From: Embleya hyalina
GTDB taxonomy: Bacteria; Actinomycetota; Actinomycetes; Streptomycetales; Streptomycetaceae
Assembly: GCF_003967355.1 (NCBI RefSeq)
Contig: NZ_BIFH01000042.1
Span: 80,011 to 144,010 of the forward strand
Reading direction: 5' to 3'
DNA: 64,000 nt
The notes beneath the pieces are model-generated. The model was not told the DNA's origin, made no database searches, and saw nothing but the letters and a program-made list of their open reading frames with translations. Numbering within the stretch: position 1 is the stretch's first letter; every line of letters begins with the position of its first letter. This document shows, piece after piece, positions 43,403-52,613 of this stretch. Made by a program: the position numbers and the translations under genes.

Positions 43403-43776
43403 GCGCGAGTGTCGACCTGGCGTGGATCCTGGAGGTCGCGCGCCGCGCGGGGTACGACGATCCCGCCCCGGACGACTACGGTGTCCCGATCGCGGCCGTG
43501 GAGCGGCATCGGGCGGTGATCGCCGGGCAGGACGTCTACCACGGCACCTACGCCAGGGCCGCGGCGCTCGCACACAGCCTGGGCCGCATGCGTTGGCTGG
43601 AGCGTTCCAACCTGCGGGTCGCCGTCGCGGTGGCCCACGGTTATCTCTCGGCCTGCGGCGTGCGGGTCAAGCTCACCCAGCACGGGGTCACCGCACTGGC
43701 CGAGGAGTTGACCCGCGCGTCCTCGACCGCGGCGAGCGTCGCCGCAGTGCTCAGGACCTGGGACACCCCCGACTGA
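43399..43776 (+). CDS. Fic/Doc-like toxin with degenerate active-site motif
   Basis: 125 aa of the Fic-family TA toxin group. The helix before the motif (YHGTYARAAALAHSLGRM) and the motif helix (ERSNLRVAVAVAHGYL) align with Doc-type toxins, but the HxFx(D/E)(G/A)NxR signature reads RWLERSNLR: Asn and Arg remain while the catalytic His is Arg. Canonical AMP transfer or kinase chemistry is therefore doubtful. GTG start overlaps the antitoxin stop. The assignment rests on the antitoxin neighbour plus the helix pattern. Confidence 0.75.
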   Translation: MSASVDLAWILEVARRAGYDDPAPDDYGVPIAAVERHRAVIAGQDVYHGTYARAAALAHSLGRMRWLERSNLRVAVAVAHGYLSACGVRVKLTQHGVTALAEELTRASSTAASVAAVLRTWDTPD

Positions 43777-43942
43777 ACCCGCGCACCCGACGCGTACGTG
43801 CGGCGCTCTCGGCGGGAGGGGCGGGGAGCGAGGTGGACGGCCTCGTCGATCTCCCGCGCGATCCGTCCCGGGCTCCGCGCGAGGGACGTGTCCGGCGGCG
43901 CGAGGCCGTCACGGGCATGCCTTGGCGGGGGTTCCGACACGG

Positions 43943-44272
43943 TCAGGAGTACCAGGACGCTTCCGTCGGCCGTGACCGTCGGGGCACATCCCGGGCAGGC
44001 ATGGGCCTGCGTTCGCCGTCCGCGAGCAGGAAGCTCACCGGGTCGCCACCGAAAGCGCCCGGGAGTGTCACTTCGACCTCGATGTCGCGAGGCGGGTCGG
44101 TGGGCAGGATCGCGGTCATCACCTGTGTTCGGGCGCGGTGGCCGCTGACGCGGGCAGCGGCGACCTCCTTCCCGTCCACGAGGAGTTCCAGTTCCCGCGT
44201 TCGGCCCGTCCGCAGGCCCACGGTGACCGAGCAGCCGGCGTGCTCGCAGTGAAAGTGATACTCGCGGCTCAT
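43943..44272 (-). CDS. Hypothetical small protein
   Basis: 109 aa from ATG 44272 with AGGAG eight bases upstream. The N-terminus YHFHCEHAGCSVTVGLR has a CxxxxC/His arrangement that could bind zinc; the rest is beta-rich (LELLVDGKEVAAARV, DIEVEVTLPGAF). Cytosolic. No family recognised. Confidence 0.7.
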   Translation of the reverse strand: MSREYHFHCEHAGCSVTVGLRTGRTRELELLVDGKEVAAARVSGHRARTQVMTAILPTDPPRDIEVEVTLPGAFGGDPVSFLLADGERRPMPARDVPRRSRPTEASWYS

Positions 44273-44535
44273 GATCGCGCTCCTGGATCGCCGGGACGAA
44301 AAGGCCCCTCCACTCCATCGTGGCACCCAACGGGTAACCGGCCCGTGAGGAGCCCGGAGCCCATGGCCTCGTGCCTCCGAAGACGCTGCCGACGCGTTCC
44401 GACGGCAGGAAAGCGGCGGACGCGCAAATCCGCCGACCACCGCCCGGCCGGCTGCCGTGATCGGCCACCCATCGGGGGTTACGAAGGTGCTCCGGTGCCC
44501 GACGGCGAGTCACGTGCGAGCGGTACGCGTGATTG

Positions 44536-45396
44536 TCACGGGGAGTGCTCCGGATGATGTCCGCGCACGGCGCGCCAGCGTGACCGTATCTGCTCGACGA
44601 GGTCGTCCCACTGGTGCCGGACCTCGTCCTGGGACGGGCGTCGGCCCTGGCGAATGCGGACGAGTTCGTCTCGTACCTCCCGCCCCAGCGCCGCCGAGGC
44701 GACGAGGACGAGCATGATGCCGAAGAGGAGGGTGGCCATGCCGAAGACCGCACCGGCCGCACCGTGCCGGGAGGCGTAGGAATCGAACAGGCGCGGCAGG
44801 TAGACGGTGGCGCCCACCGAGTAGGCCGCGGTCAGGACGCCCGCGGAGAGGCCGAACGGAAGCAGGGTCGCCGGGGCGAGCCGCTTCGCGGAGATGATCC
44901 AGCCGCTCCAGACCAGGAACGCCGTGGTCAGCGGTACCTCGCACACGGCGGCCGCCAGTCCCAGGGGCGTCCCGCCCAGGACCACGTAGAGCCATCCGAC
45001 GGCCGCGGTGTAGAAGCCGAGCACGCAGATCCACCACAAACCGTTGCGTGTGTTGCGAACACCGAGCGGCTTCAGATCCCAGGTCTGTTCGAACAACCGC
45101 TGCACGGTTCGGGAGAAGCTCAGTAGCGAGATCGCCAGGAACAACGTTCCGAAGACGCCGAGGCCGGTGGTCGTGGCGTCGGCGGTGAACACCGCCCGTA
45201 CGGCGTCGGCGCCTCCGTCGGTCAGTCCGTAACGATTGATGACGCGATCTGCGGTCTCACTGCCGAAGACCGTGCCGCTCATCACTGTGAGCGGGAGCAC
45301 GGCGGTCAGTGCGCCGGAGGCCAAAGCCATCGAGCGGTCGAAACCCGCGATCTTTTGGAACCGGTTGACGACACGCAACATGAACGCCGGACGCAA
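44536..45396 (-). CDS. YihY/YhjD/BrkB-family membrane protein
   Basis: 286 aa with six hydrophobic segments, matching YihY/UPF0761 proteins: RFQKIAGFDRSMALASGALT at the start, LFLAISLLSFSRTVQRLFEQ in the middle and a basic C-terminal tail. Function of the family is unsettled (envelope protein). TTG 45396 is the first possible start, but homologous-looking residues (RERLIRTLTFWLRP) continue upstream in frame without any ATG, GTG or TTG before a stop, so the true start codon may have been lost. Confidence 0.85.
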   Translation of the reverse strand: MRPAFMLRVVNRFQKIAGFDRSMALASGALTAVLPLTVMSGTVFGSETADRVINRYGLTDGGADAVRAVFTADATTTGLGVFGTLFLAISLLSFSRTVQRLFEQTWDLKPLGVRNTRNGLWWICVLGFYTAAVGWLYVVLGGTPLGLAAAVCEVPLTTAFLVWSGWIISAKRLAPATLLPFGLSAGVLTAAYSVGATVYLPRLFDSYASRHGAAGAVFGMATLLFGIMLVLVASAALGREVRDELVRIRQGRRPSQDEVRHQWDDLVEQIRSRWRAVRGHHPEHSP

Positions 45397-45794
45397 CCAG
45401 AACGTCAGCGTCCTGATGAGCCGCTCGCGATTGTTCTCCGCCGTCCCGCCCTCCGGTAATCAAGGGGTGTATGTGGCGAAGCGAGCATAAAGGAGCTTTC
45501 CGCGCGAAACGGAGAGCGACACCGTGAACGACGTGTCGTCGTTCGCGGGCCCGCGGTGACCGGTGGTCGATCGCGGCGTCCGAGGGCTTGCACGTGGGCA
45601 CCGCGTTCGCGCCGTCGGGCCTTCGACCTCTGAGCGCGACGCGAGCACTCGCGCTGACCGAGGTACCTCCGGACCCGGGGCGCTCGGTGCCAACGACGGT
45701 GCGCTCCTCGCCGATGACCGCGAGCCACCACGGAGGGGCGAACGGTTCGCCTCGGGCAAGGAGCGGCAGTGGGTCGGCAGTCGGCCGGTCGAAC
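45397..45794. other. Intergenic region between YihY and a small exported protein
   Basis: About 400 bases. A minus-strand frame at 45590-45800 has moderate coding bias but no recognised family. Promoters of both divergent flanking genes should lie here. No gene called. Confidence 0.35.
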
Positions 45795-46196
45795 ATGGGA
45801 TCGAGGGAGTGCTTCCGTGAGCAACACCAGCTCCAGCTCCAAGACCAAGACCGGGCCCGCGTCGCATCCGTCGTCGTGGCCCTGGGGATCGCGGGCGTAT
45901 CGGCGCTCGTGTCCGTCCCCACGTCGGCGGGCGCCGCCGGTACGCACGACACGTCGGCGGCCTCCAGGTCCGGTTACGTGCACGGCGGACACTCGGTGTG
46001 GGAACGGGTCGACCCCTTCTCCGGAAAGAAGCCGTGGACCACCATCGAGGGCGAGGCGATCACCGCGACCTGCAAGCGGTGGGGCGCGGACGGCAAGTGG
46101 TGGTACTGGGTCAGGTTCGACATCGACCAGGTGTCGGGACACGTCGCCGGCGACGCCACGAACATCAAGCACTCGTGGCTCGACAAGTGCTCGTGA
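45795..46196 (+). CDS. Small exported protein, start region ambiguous or frameshifted
   Basis: In frame from ATG 45795 this is a 133-aa protein with signal core VASVVVALGIAGVSALVSV, cleavage near AGAAGT, and a mature domain rich in aromatic residues (WYWVRFDIDQ, HSVWERVDPF) with two cysteines. However, the best start signal is GTG 45817 with GAGGGAG upstream, giving a typical SNTSSSSKTKT N-terminus in another frame; joining it to the signal peptide needs a one-base change around 45852. Either the ATG is used or a frameshift has inactivated the gene. Confidence 0.6.
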   Translation: MGSRECFREQHQLQLQDQDRARVASVVVALGIAGVSALVSVPTSAGAAGTHDTSAASRSGYVHGGHSVWERVDPFSGKKPWTTIEGEAITATCKRWGADGKWWYWVRFDIDQVSGHVAGDATNIKHSWLDKCS

Positions 46197-46283
46197 CCCC
46201 GGATCGCTCCACCCCATGGCGACACACGAATGGATCCGGCACCGCCGACTGAAACGTTGGCGTTGCGACCCGGACGAGTCGGG

Positions 46284-47261
46284 CTATCGGCGGATCGCGG
46301 TGTGGGAGGGCAGTTCGGCGAAACGGTCGCGATACTCGCCGGCGAAACGGCCGAGATGCGAGACGCCCCACCGGTAGGCGATCGTGCCGACGGGGTCGTC
46401 GGAGGCGAGGATGTCCTCCCGAATCCGGTCGAGCCGCAGGTTGCGGACGTAGGACATGGGCGAGAGGCCGAGCCGGTCGCGGAATGCGGAGCCGAGGGTC
46501 CGCGGGCTGCAGCCCGCGGCGTCGGCGATGTCGCCGAGACCGATGTGCTCGGCGAGGTTCGCCTCGATGAACGCGAGGGCTGCCCGCAAGGAGCGCGGGT
46601 AACCGGGTTGCGGACCGCCGTGCAACTCGCCGGTGTGCGAGTGCGGCTGGGCCAGGAGCAGGGCGGTGACCAGGCAACGCACCTGGCTGCGCCGGAGTTC
46701 CTCGCGCTGGAACAACGGGTCGCCCGAGTCCAACTGTTCGAGCAGGGAACCGACCAGCAGCCGCACCGCCCGGCCCTTGGCCTCGGCCAGGTCGAGAGCG
46801 AAGTCGAAGCGCACGGCGGACACCGGGGGATGTCCGGTCAGCGCGGCGAATTCCCGGTCGACCAGGGCGGCGGCGATCCGCAGGCCCAGGAACCGCGTCC
46901 TTTGGCTGCGCAGGGGGCGCAGTTCCTGGGTGTCCCCGGGGTTGGCGACTCCCGCTGTCGCCTCGTCGAGGGTGGCCCGCAGTCCGCCGCACGATGCCGA
47001 GATGGCGCCGGAGACACCGATGTTGACGAAGTAGGCGCGGTCACGGCCCTCGGTCGAGGCGACGCGCACGTCGAGTGGCGAGGCGAAGTAGCCCACCGCG
47101 AAGTCGGGTGCGGCGACGCCGCGCAGCTCGTGATCGCCGCCGCACGGCTCGTCCAGGGGCGACGTGGTGATCGAGCCGCCGAACAGGCGGGTGGCGGCGT
47201 TGAGCAGATCGGCGGGGTTTCGGGATCGGGTGATGAGGTGGTTGCGCAGCGGGGTCGGCAC
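46284..47261 (-). CDS. AraC-family transcriptional regulator
   Basis: About 325 aa. The C-terminal 100 residues carry two helix-turn-helix units (LGDIADAAGCSPRTLGSAFR and DPVGTIAYRWGVSHLGRFAG), and the N-terminal two thirds resemble the AraC-binding-like domain of NahR/XylS-type activators. GTG 47261 follows AGGGAGG by twelve bases; ATG 47288 gives nine more residues but has no ribosome site. The frame stays open far upstream with a coding-like tract (see findings). The nearest candidate target is the FAD monooxygenase on the same strand. Confidence 0.88.
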   Translation of the reverse strand: MPTPLRNHLITRSRNPADLLNAATRLFGGSITTSPLDEPCGGDHELRGVAAPDFAVGYFASPLDVRVASTEGRDRAYFVNIGVSGAISASCGGLRATLDEATAGVANPGDTQELRPLRSQRTRFLGLRIAAALVDREFAALTGHPPVSAVRFDFALDLAEAKGRAVRLLVGSLLEQLDSGDPLFQREELRRSQVRCLVTALLLAQPHSHTGELHGGPQPGYPRSLRAALAFIEANLAEHIGLGDIADAAGCSPRTLGSAFRDRLGLSPMSYVRNLRLDRIREDILASDDPVGTIAYRWGVSHLGRFAGEYRDRFAELPSHTAIRR

Positions 47262-47288
47262 GATGTGGGGCCACCTCCCTGGGGTCAT

Positions 47289-48003
47289 TGTCGACCACGG
47301 CGGTCGGCGGAGTCCATGACCCTGCCAGGCGGTGTGGTGCGGGAAGCTCACCGGGGAGCGCGGCCCAGGATGTTGTGGTGGTTTTCCGAACAGCGCACGC
47401 ACGCCGGGTGCCGGGCCTTCGGTCCGCTTCGCCCGGCCGGGGCCGTTGTACGGGGTCGGCGCGGCGGGCCGCTGCCGCAGGCGCGGGACGACGGCCGGGT
47501 CCGCCCGCATTCCGGTGGCGTCGTCGAGGGCGAGGAGCCGGTCGCCGTCGTGTGTGTGGGCGATGTGCAGGACGTGCAGGGCCCGTGCTGCGCGGTCAGG
47601 GTCGTCCGGGTCGTCAGGGTCGTCCACCCGACGACCACACCCGCCGGCATGCGGAACGGAGCGCTCACGATGCGGAGTTGCCGACCTCCCCGGCCCGGTC
47701 TTACGCGTGCTGCTTCGCCGGGTGTCGCGGGGAGCGGTCGGCTCAGGAACGCGAACCGGTACGCCTGCCACCGGTTTTCCAGTGCCTCGTCGCGGGGTCG
47801 CCGCTCTCCTCGGCCGTGCGTGCCCGGGGCGCGAAGTCCTCCGTCCCGGCCGGCCGATGCCCGGCCCAGGACCGGGGGTCGATGCCCGGAAGCGTTTTGA
47901 TGTGCCGCGTGGCGGCATCGTCCGGGTGTCGCGGCGGACATCCGTCTCTCCTCGTCCGTCGCGCGACCGGCGGGTCGTCGAAGACGCCCTTCGCGCCGAC
48001 TGG
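47289..48003. other. Intergenic region with degraded coding-like tracts and a 9-bp tandem repeat
   Basis: No gene is called in these 715 bases. Minus-strand tracts at 47640-47790 and 47450-47620 have high third-position GC but lie in different frames, as if a gene had decayed. AGGGTCGTC/CGGGTCGTC/AGGGTCGTC forms three tandem 9-mers at 47598-47624. Confidence 0.4.
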
Positions 48004-49131
48004 TTACGCGGGCTCGGCCATGAGCCGGTGGCAGGAATCGACCAGCGGATACGCCTCGAAGTGGCGCTGCGCCTGCTCCAGGCCGACGATCGCCACCGAG
48101 GTCTCCACGAGCGTTCGGCAACGCCGCGTACGCCGGCCGACGAACGCCCGGATCCCCGCACCCACGGATGCGTGCCGCCCGAGTTCCCGGGCCAGCAGGA
48201 GGCCGTCCTCGACGGCCAGGGCGGCGCCGCCGGCCACCTGCGGTGCGGGCGCGTGCGCGGCGTCACCGATGACCACGCTGTCGCCCCGGCTCCAGGCGCC
48301 CGCCAGGAGCGCCGTCAGCACCGGGCGACGCACCACCGATTCCGACCCGGACACCATGGACCGGATCTCCCGCACCCGACCGGGGAAGGTCTCCAGCAGC
48401 TCCTGTAGGCGCGGGGCGAGCCGGGTGTCGGGCAGGACGCTCCGTTCCACCCCGTTCTCGGTCAGGAACACATACGCCCGCGTGTCCGAGAGGGGCACGA
48501 GGCCGGCCGTGTCGGTCTTCCCGGCGAACTGATGGATCCCGGTGGCCCAGGACGGACGGGGCACCAGAGCGCGCCAGACCATCTGCCCGTGAAAGTCGAG
48601 TGAGGTCCGGAGCCCCAACAGGTCGCGTGTCGTCGAACGGATCCCGTCCGCGCCCACCAGCAGCGCGACCTCGCGGAGCGTCCCGTCCGACAACCGCGCC
48701 CGGACCGGCCCGCCCTCCTGCTCCACCGCGGCAACGGTCACTCCGTGGCGTATCTCCACGCCGCACCGCTCGGCTTCCGCGCGCAGGATCCGGTGCAGTA
48801 CGGGGCGCGCGATACCGACCATCGCCGGCCGCCGCGCACCGATGAGTCGCGGCAACCGGATCTCGCCCGCCCGCTCCCCGTTCACGTCCACGTGCGTGAT
48901 CGTGTCCACGCCGAAGCCCTCGGCCAGACACGCGTCCGCCAGACCCGCCTCGTCCAGCGCGCGCAGCGAAGGACCGGTCAGGCACAACCCCCATCCGGAC
49001 GTCGCCTCCGGCGGGCCGATCTCGACGATCTCGACCTGCCATCCGTCGCGTGCCAGCGCGGTGGCCGCGGTCAGACCGGCCACTCCCGCCCCCACGACCA
49101 CGGCCGTGCGCGCACCGCGATAGCCGTTCAT
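48004..49131 (-). CDS. FAD-dependent monooxygenase (class A)
   Basis: 375 aa. The dinucleotide motif VVVGAGVAGLTAATALARDG is at residues 11-30, the DG motif as LLVGADGIRST and the GD motif as VVIGDAAHAPAPQVAGG. Domain order and length match p-hydroxybenzoate-hydroxylase-like enzymes acting on phenols, antibiotics or polyketides. ATG 49131 with GGAGG upstream. Product and pathway unknown; an AraC regulator lies downstream on the same strand. Confidence 0.92.
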   Translation of the reverse strand: MNGYRGARTAVVVGAGVAGLTAATALARDGWQVEIVEIGPPEATSGWGLCLTGPSLRALDEAGLADACLAEGFGVDTITHVDVNGERAGEIRLPRLIGARRPAMVGIARPVLHRILRAEAERCGVEIRHGVTVAAVEQEGGPVRARLSDGTLREVALLVGADGIRSTTRDLLGLRTSLDFHGQMVWRALVPRPSWATGIHQFAGKTDTAGLVPLSDTRAYVFLTENGVERSVLPDTRLAPRLQELLETFPGRVREIRSMVSGSESVVRRPVLTALLAGAWSRGDSVVIGDAAHAPAPQVAGGAALAVEDGLLLARELGRHASVGAGIRAFVGRRTRRCRTLVETSVAIVGLEQAQRHFEAYPLVDSCHRLMAEPA

Positions 49132-49696
49132 ATACGCCTCCAGAGCGCCGATTTCCTCGGAACCCTAGGACGCGTCGGCGCTCGCCCTTATCCGAATCGG
49201 GCGACGGCCATCCACTCCCGGCAAACAATCGTTCGAGCGGCCGACCGGCCGCCCTCGCCTGGTGGAACAGCCACGGTCGCCCCGAACGCATCCGCTTCGG
49301 CCTCACCGCCACCGCGCACGGCCGGATCGTGTGGCTGGACGACGCCACGAACACTCTCCTCCGACGCACGTCGACGCGTGCCTCGTGAACCCCCGGTACC
49401 GGACCCGAGGCGGAGCCGACCACTTCCCGGAGTGGCTCTCCCGGGCCGGGCAGGGGCGTGGTTGCCGGGGCCTGGGGAGGCCCGGCCCGTGAAGTCCCCA
49501 CCGCCCAGGAGGACTTCGGTGTGGCCGTCGGCGACGGTGAAGGGCACGGTGAAATCGGTTCGGCGCGCAGTCGCGCCGGGCGTCGCGACTGGTGACGAGA
49601 TTCAAGGGGCCGAAAGTGTTCAGCTGCCCGGCTGGTCGGCCGGCGCCTTGCGAGGACCGAACCAGGCTGCCTGCGACCGGGATTAGGATTGCGAGG
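49132..49696. other. Intergenic region between the FAD monooxygenase and sua5
   Basis: About 565 bases, GC-rich, with no supported gene. It should carry two divergent promoters. A short plus-strand tract near 49265-49385 looks weakly coding but matches nothing. Confidence 0.35.
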
Positions 49697-50674
49697 GTGA
49701 CGGCAGGAATCAGTGACATCGAGAAGGCGGCCGGGGTGCTGCGCGGTGGCGGGTTGGTGGCCATCCCGACCGAAACCGTCTACGGTCTGGGCGCCGACGC
49801 CGAGGACCCCGCCGCCATCGCGCGCATCTTCCGGGTCAAGGGACGTCCGCCCTCCCACCCGCTGATCGTCCACATCGGCGGCGCCGAGCAGCTGGACGAG
49901 TGGGTCGAGGACGTGCCCCGGGCGGCGCGCCTGCTGGCCGAACACTTCTGGCCGGGGCCGCTCACGCTGGTGTTGCGGCGCGGTCCCCGGGTGCCCCTCG
50001 AAGCGACCGGTGGGCTGGAAACGGTGGCCGTGCGCGTGCCCGACCACCCCGTCGCGCTCGCGCTGCTGTCGGCCTTCGGCGGCGGCGTCACGGCCCCGTC
50101 CGCCAACCGCTTCGGCGCGGTCAGCCCCACGACGGCGGACCACGTGCGTGCCGAGCTTGGTGACGCCGTGGACTTCGTGCTGGACGGCGGTCCCTGCGAG
50201 GTCGGCGTCGAGTCGACCATCGTCGACGTCACGGGCGATGCCCCGAGCATCCTTCGGCCGGGCGGGGTGACGCGAGAGGACCTGGAGGCGGTGCTGGGGT
50301 GCCCGCTCGCGGTTCCCTCGACGAGCCGGGTCCGGGTGCCGGGTCGACATCCGTCGCACTACGCGCCGCGTGCGCGGGTCGTCCTCGTCGAGCCGGAGAA
50401 GGTGGTCTCCGAGGCGGAGCCGGCGCAGGAGCTCGGGCACCGGGTGGGAGTCCTGCTTCCCGCCGCCTTCGCCGGCGCCGAGGTGAAGGCGCACGCCGTG
50501 GTGACGGTCCCCGATTCGATGGCCGCCTACGCGCGCGGGTTGTACGGGTTCCTGCGCGAGCTCGACCGCCAGGGATGCGACCTCATCGTGGCGTCCTTGC
50601 CGGTTGAGGAGGGGCTGGGACTGGCGATCGCCAACCGGCTCCGGCGCGCCGCGGGGCCCCGGCCCACCGCCTGA
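49697..50674 (+). CDS. sua5: L-threonylcarbamoyladenylate synthase, Sua5 type
   Basis: 325 aa. It makes threonylcarbamoyl-AMP from threonine, bicarbonate and ATP for t6A modification of ANN-decoding tRNAs. The YrdC domain (residues about 1-210) has GGLVAIPTETVYGLGADA, the KxR motif in RVKGRPPSHPL, PSANRFGAVSPTTADHV and VESTIVDVT; the C-terminal Sua5 domain (about 225-320) begins GRHPSHYAPRA. GTG 49697 preceded by AGGA. Actinomycetes also carry a shorter TsaC-type gene elsewhere, so this may be a second copy. Confidence 0.93.
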   Translation: MTAGISDIEKAAGVLRGGGLVAIPTETVYGLGADAEDPAAIARIFRVKGRPPSHPLIVHIGGAEQLDEWVEDVPRAARLLAEHFWPGPLTLVLRRGPRVPLEATGGLETVAVRVPDHPVALALLSAFGGGVTAPSANRFGAVSPTTADHVRAELGDAVDFVLDGGPCEVGVESTIVDVTGDAPSILRPGGVTREDLEAVLGCPLAVPSTSRVRVPGRHPSHYAPRARVVLVEPEKVVSEAEPAQELGHRVGVLLPAAFAGAEVKAHAVVTVPDSMAAYARGLYGFLRELDRQGCDLIVASLPVEEGLGLAIANRLRRAAGPRPTA

Positions 50675-51020
50675 CCGGCACCGACGTTGTGCCGATACCT
50701 TCCCCGGATGCGGATGCGGATGCGGGTGCCGGGGCGGTTGGTGACGGATTTGGCCGAGCTGCTGCCGATCGGCAGGCCGGGTACGGCTCGTGCCGCCCGT
50801 CGTCGGTGACGACCGTTCCCCGTCCCGGCACACCTCACGGTCCGCCCCCGCGCCGGGTCGGCGCGGGGGCGGCGCTGGGCGCGTGGTCGACTCCGGGAGC
50901 CATCGGGCGGTGCCCTTCCGGGAGTGATCAAGCGGTGAATTCGGTGGGTTCCGGGTCACCACGCATACGGGGCTCCTGCGACCGGGGCACATCACGCCGG
51001 GAAGGCGACGGCCGGGGCGG
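50675..51020. other. Convergent intergenic region with tandem hexamers and terminator
   Basis: No gene. Contains GGATGC x3 plus GGGTGC (50706-50729) and the hairpin listed separately. Confidence 0.5.
50842..50872. terminator. Bidirectional hairpin terminator between sua5 and carbonic anhydrase
   Basis: Perfect 14-bp stem CCGCCCCCGCGCCG with its complement and a three-base loop, located between two convergent genes. Confidence 0.75.
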
Positions 51021-51662
51021 TCACGACGTGGCGGGGACCTGCGCGTCGAGGCCGTGGGAGGCAACGAGCTGTGCGCTGCCGTCGTCCAGCCGGTAGGACA
51101 GCCCCACCACGCCGAGACTGCCTGCGGCCACGCGCTCGGCCAGGGCCCGGGAGCGTTCCAGGAGCAGGTCCACGGTGTTCTCGATGTGCTCGGCAAGGAT
51201 CTCTTCGGGCTGATCGCGTCCGGCGGCGCGGGCTGCCAGCACGCTCGGGGTCACCCGTTCGACAACGTCACGGACGAAGCCGCCGGGTACCTTGCCGCCG
51301 TCGGCAGCGTCGCGGGCGGCCGCGATGGCCCCGCACGAGTCGTGGCCGAGCACGACGACGAGCGGCGCGTCGAGCACACTCACGCCGTACTCGATGGAAC
51401 CGAGGACTTCCGTACCGGCGACATGCCCCGCGGTGCGCACCACGAACAGGTCGCCCAGGCCGCGGTCGAAGATGATTTCGGCGGCCAGCCGGGAGTCGGA
51501 GCATCCGAACAGCACGGCGAAGGGCTGCTGGGACGGTGCGATCTCGGTGCGGCGGGTGGCGTCCTGGTTCGGGTGCTCGGGGGTGCCCGAGACGAAGCGC
51601 TGATTACCGGCCATGAGCAACTCGAAGGCGTCCCGGGGCGTCGGGATCCGGATCTCGGTCAT
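51021..51662 (-). CDS. Beta-class carbonic anhydrase
   Basis: 213 aa. Zinc ligands and the catalytic dyad are visible: Cys54, Asp56 and Arg58 in FGCSDSRLAAE, then His107 and Cys110 in LGHDSCGAIAAA. It hydrates CO2 to bicarbonate, which is also the carbon source for the Sua5 reaction encoded next to it, although the genes are convergent and probably not co-regulated. Cytosolic, of normal length. Confidence 0.95.
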   Translation of the reverse strand: MTEIRIPTPRDAFELLMAGNQRFVSGTPEHPNQDATRRTEIAPSQQPFAVLFGCSDSRLAAEIIFDRGLGDLFVVRTAGHVAGTEVLGSIEYGVSVLDAPLVVVLGHDSCGAIAAARDAADGGKVPGGFVRDVVERVTPSVLAARAAGRDQPEEILAEHIENTVDLLLERSRALAERVAAGSLGVVGLSYRLDDGSAQLVASHGLDAQVPATS

Positions 51663-52059
51663 GGCGGCAGCCTATGGCCGGCCATCAGCCGTCGCACCGC
51701 CGGTCCGTACCCGTCGCCGAGCCCGAGCATCGTCTGGTCGCCGCGGTTGGTGCCGGGTGTCGGGTGCCGTGGCGCCGGCGGGCGCGCGTCCGAGCCCGAG
51801 TTCGTCCCGATGTCGGTGGCCATCCCGATCGTCCATACCCCACCCCCGCTCGTGCCGGTCCCGAGGCAGCCACCGAACCGGCATCCCGGCCTGGCGGCCG
51901 TTCACGCGGCACGACCGGCCATGATCCGAGCGCCCCGATCCCCTCCACCACGCCCTCGTCTTCGGCATCGACGAGAGACCGCGATCCGCTACGCGGCCAC
52001 GGCAGGTGGCCTCCTGGAAACCGGTGCCGAATCGCAGGCGGTCGTGCAAGCATCCACGG
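51663..52059. other. Intergenic region between carbonic anhydrase and a hypothetical gene
   Basis: About 400 GC-rich bases with divergent flanking genes; nothing beyond presumed promoters. Confidence 0.35.
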
Positions 52060-52524
52060 ATGATCAACGTCGAGGACCTGATCGGCCGCCGGCTCCTGCG
52101 GGTCACCACGTCCTGGCACCACTACCCGGACACCGAACCGTCCCTCCTGCACATGTGGTTGCACCTGGACGATCTCGGCCCCGTTCGCTTCCACACCCTG
52201 GGCGACGACCTGGACCTGCGGGTCGACGAACCCCACAACCCCTACGACCTGGACGACTACGGCCACGTCACGGTGGAGGACGATCCTCCGGACTTCCCCG
52301 TGAGCCCGTTCGTGGGTCGGCGCATCGTCTCCGTCCGGGCGATTCGGTATCGGGACGCGGACATCGACCATGTCACCGGCGTCACCCTGCAATTCGAGAG
52401 CGGCGACATCCGCGTCCTTGCCGTCGCGGACGAACTCGTTCTCGCCCACGAGCGACACCTCGGCACCATCGAGTCCCATCTCCACGAGGAGCAGGCCATC
52501 GCTCCCTCGGACGTCGAGCCCTGA
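52060..52524 (+). CDS. Hypothetical acidic protein
   Basis: 154 aa from ATG 52060. Strongly acidic and histidine-rich, with alternating strands (LLRVTTSWHHYPDTEPSLLH, PVRFHTLGDDLDLRV, VTLQFESGDIRVLAVADELV). The regular DD/DE strands suggest a small beta-protein, perhaps metal-binding. No family recognised; it precedes another unrecognised gene by 89 bases and may be cotranscribed. Confidence 0.65.
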   Translation: MINVEDLIGRRLLRVTTSWHHYPDTEPSLLHMWLHLDDLGPVRFHTLGDDLDLRVDEPHNPYDLDDYGHVTVEDDPPDFPVSPFVGRRIVSVRAIRYRDADIDHVTGVTLQFESGDIRVLAVADELVLAHERHLGTIESHLHEEQAIAPSDVEP

Positions 52525-52613
52525 GTACGGATCCTCTGCCGATACGGTGCGTGTCGTATCACCCGCTGTTCACGTTGCCGCGGGGGTCATACGGGCGCAC
52601 CGAGGGGATCAGT

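Noticed and set aside
50706..50729. CRISPR-like or minisatellite array from GGATGC hexamers
   Set aside because: Only four short contiguous units with no spacers.
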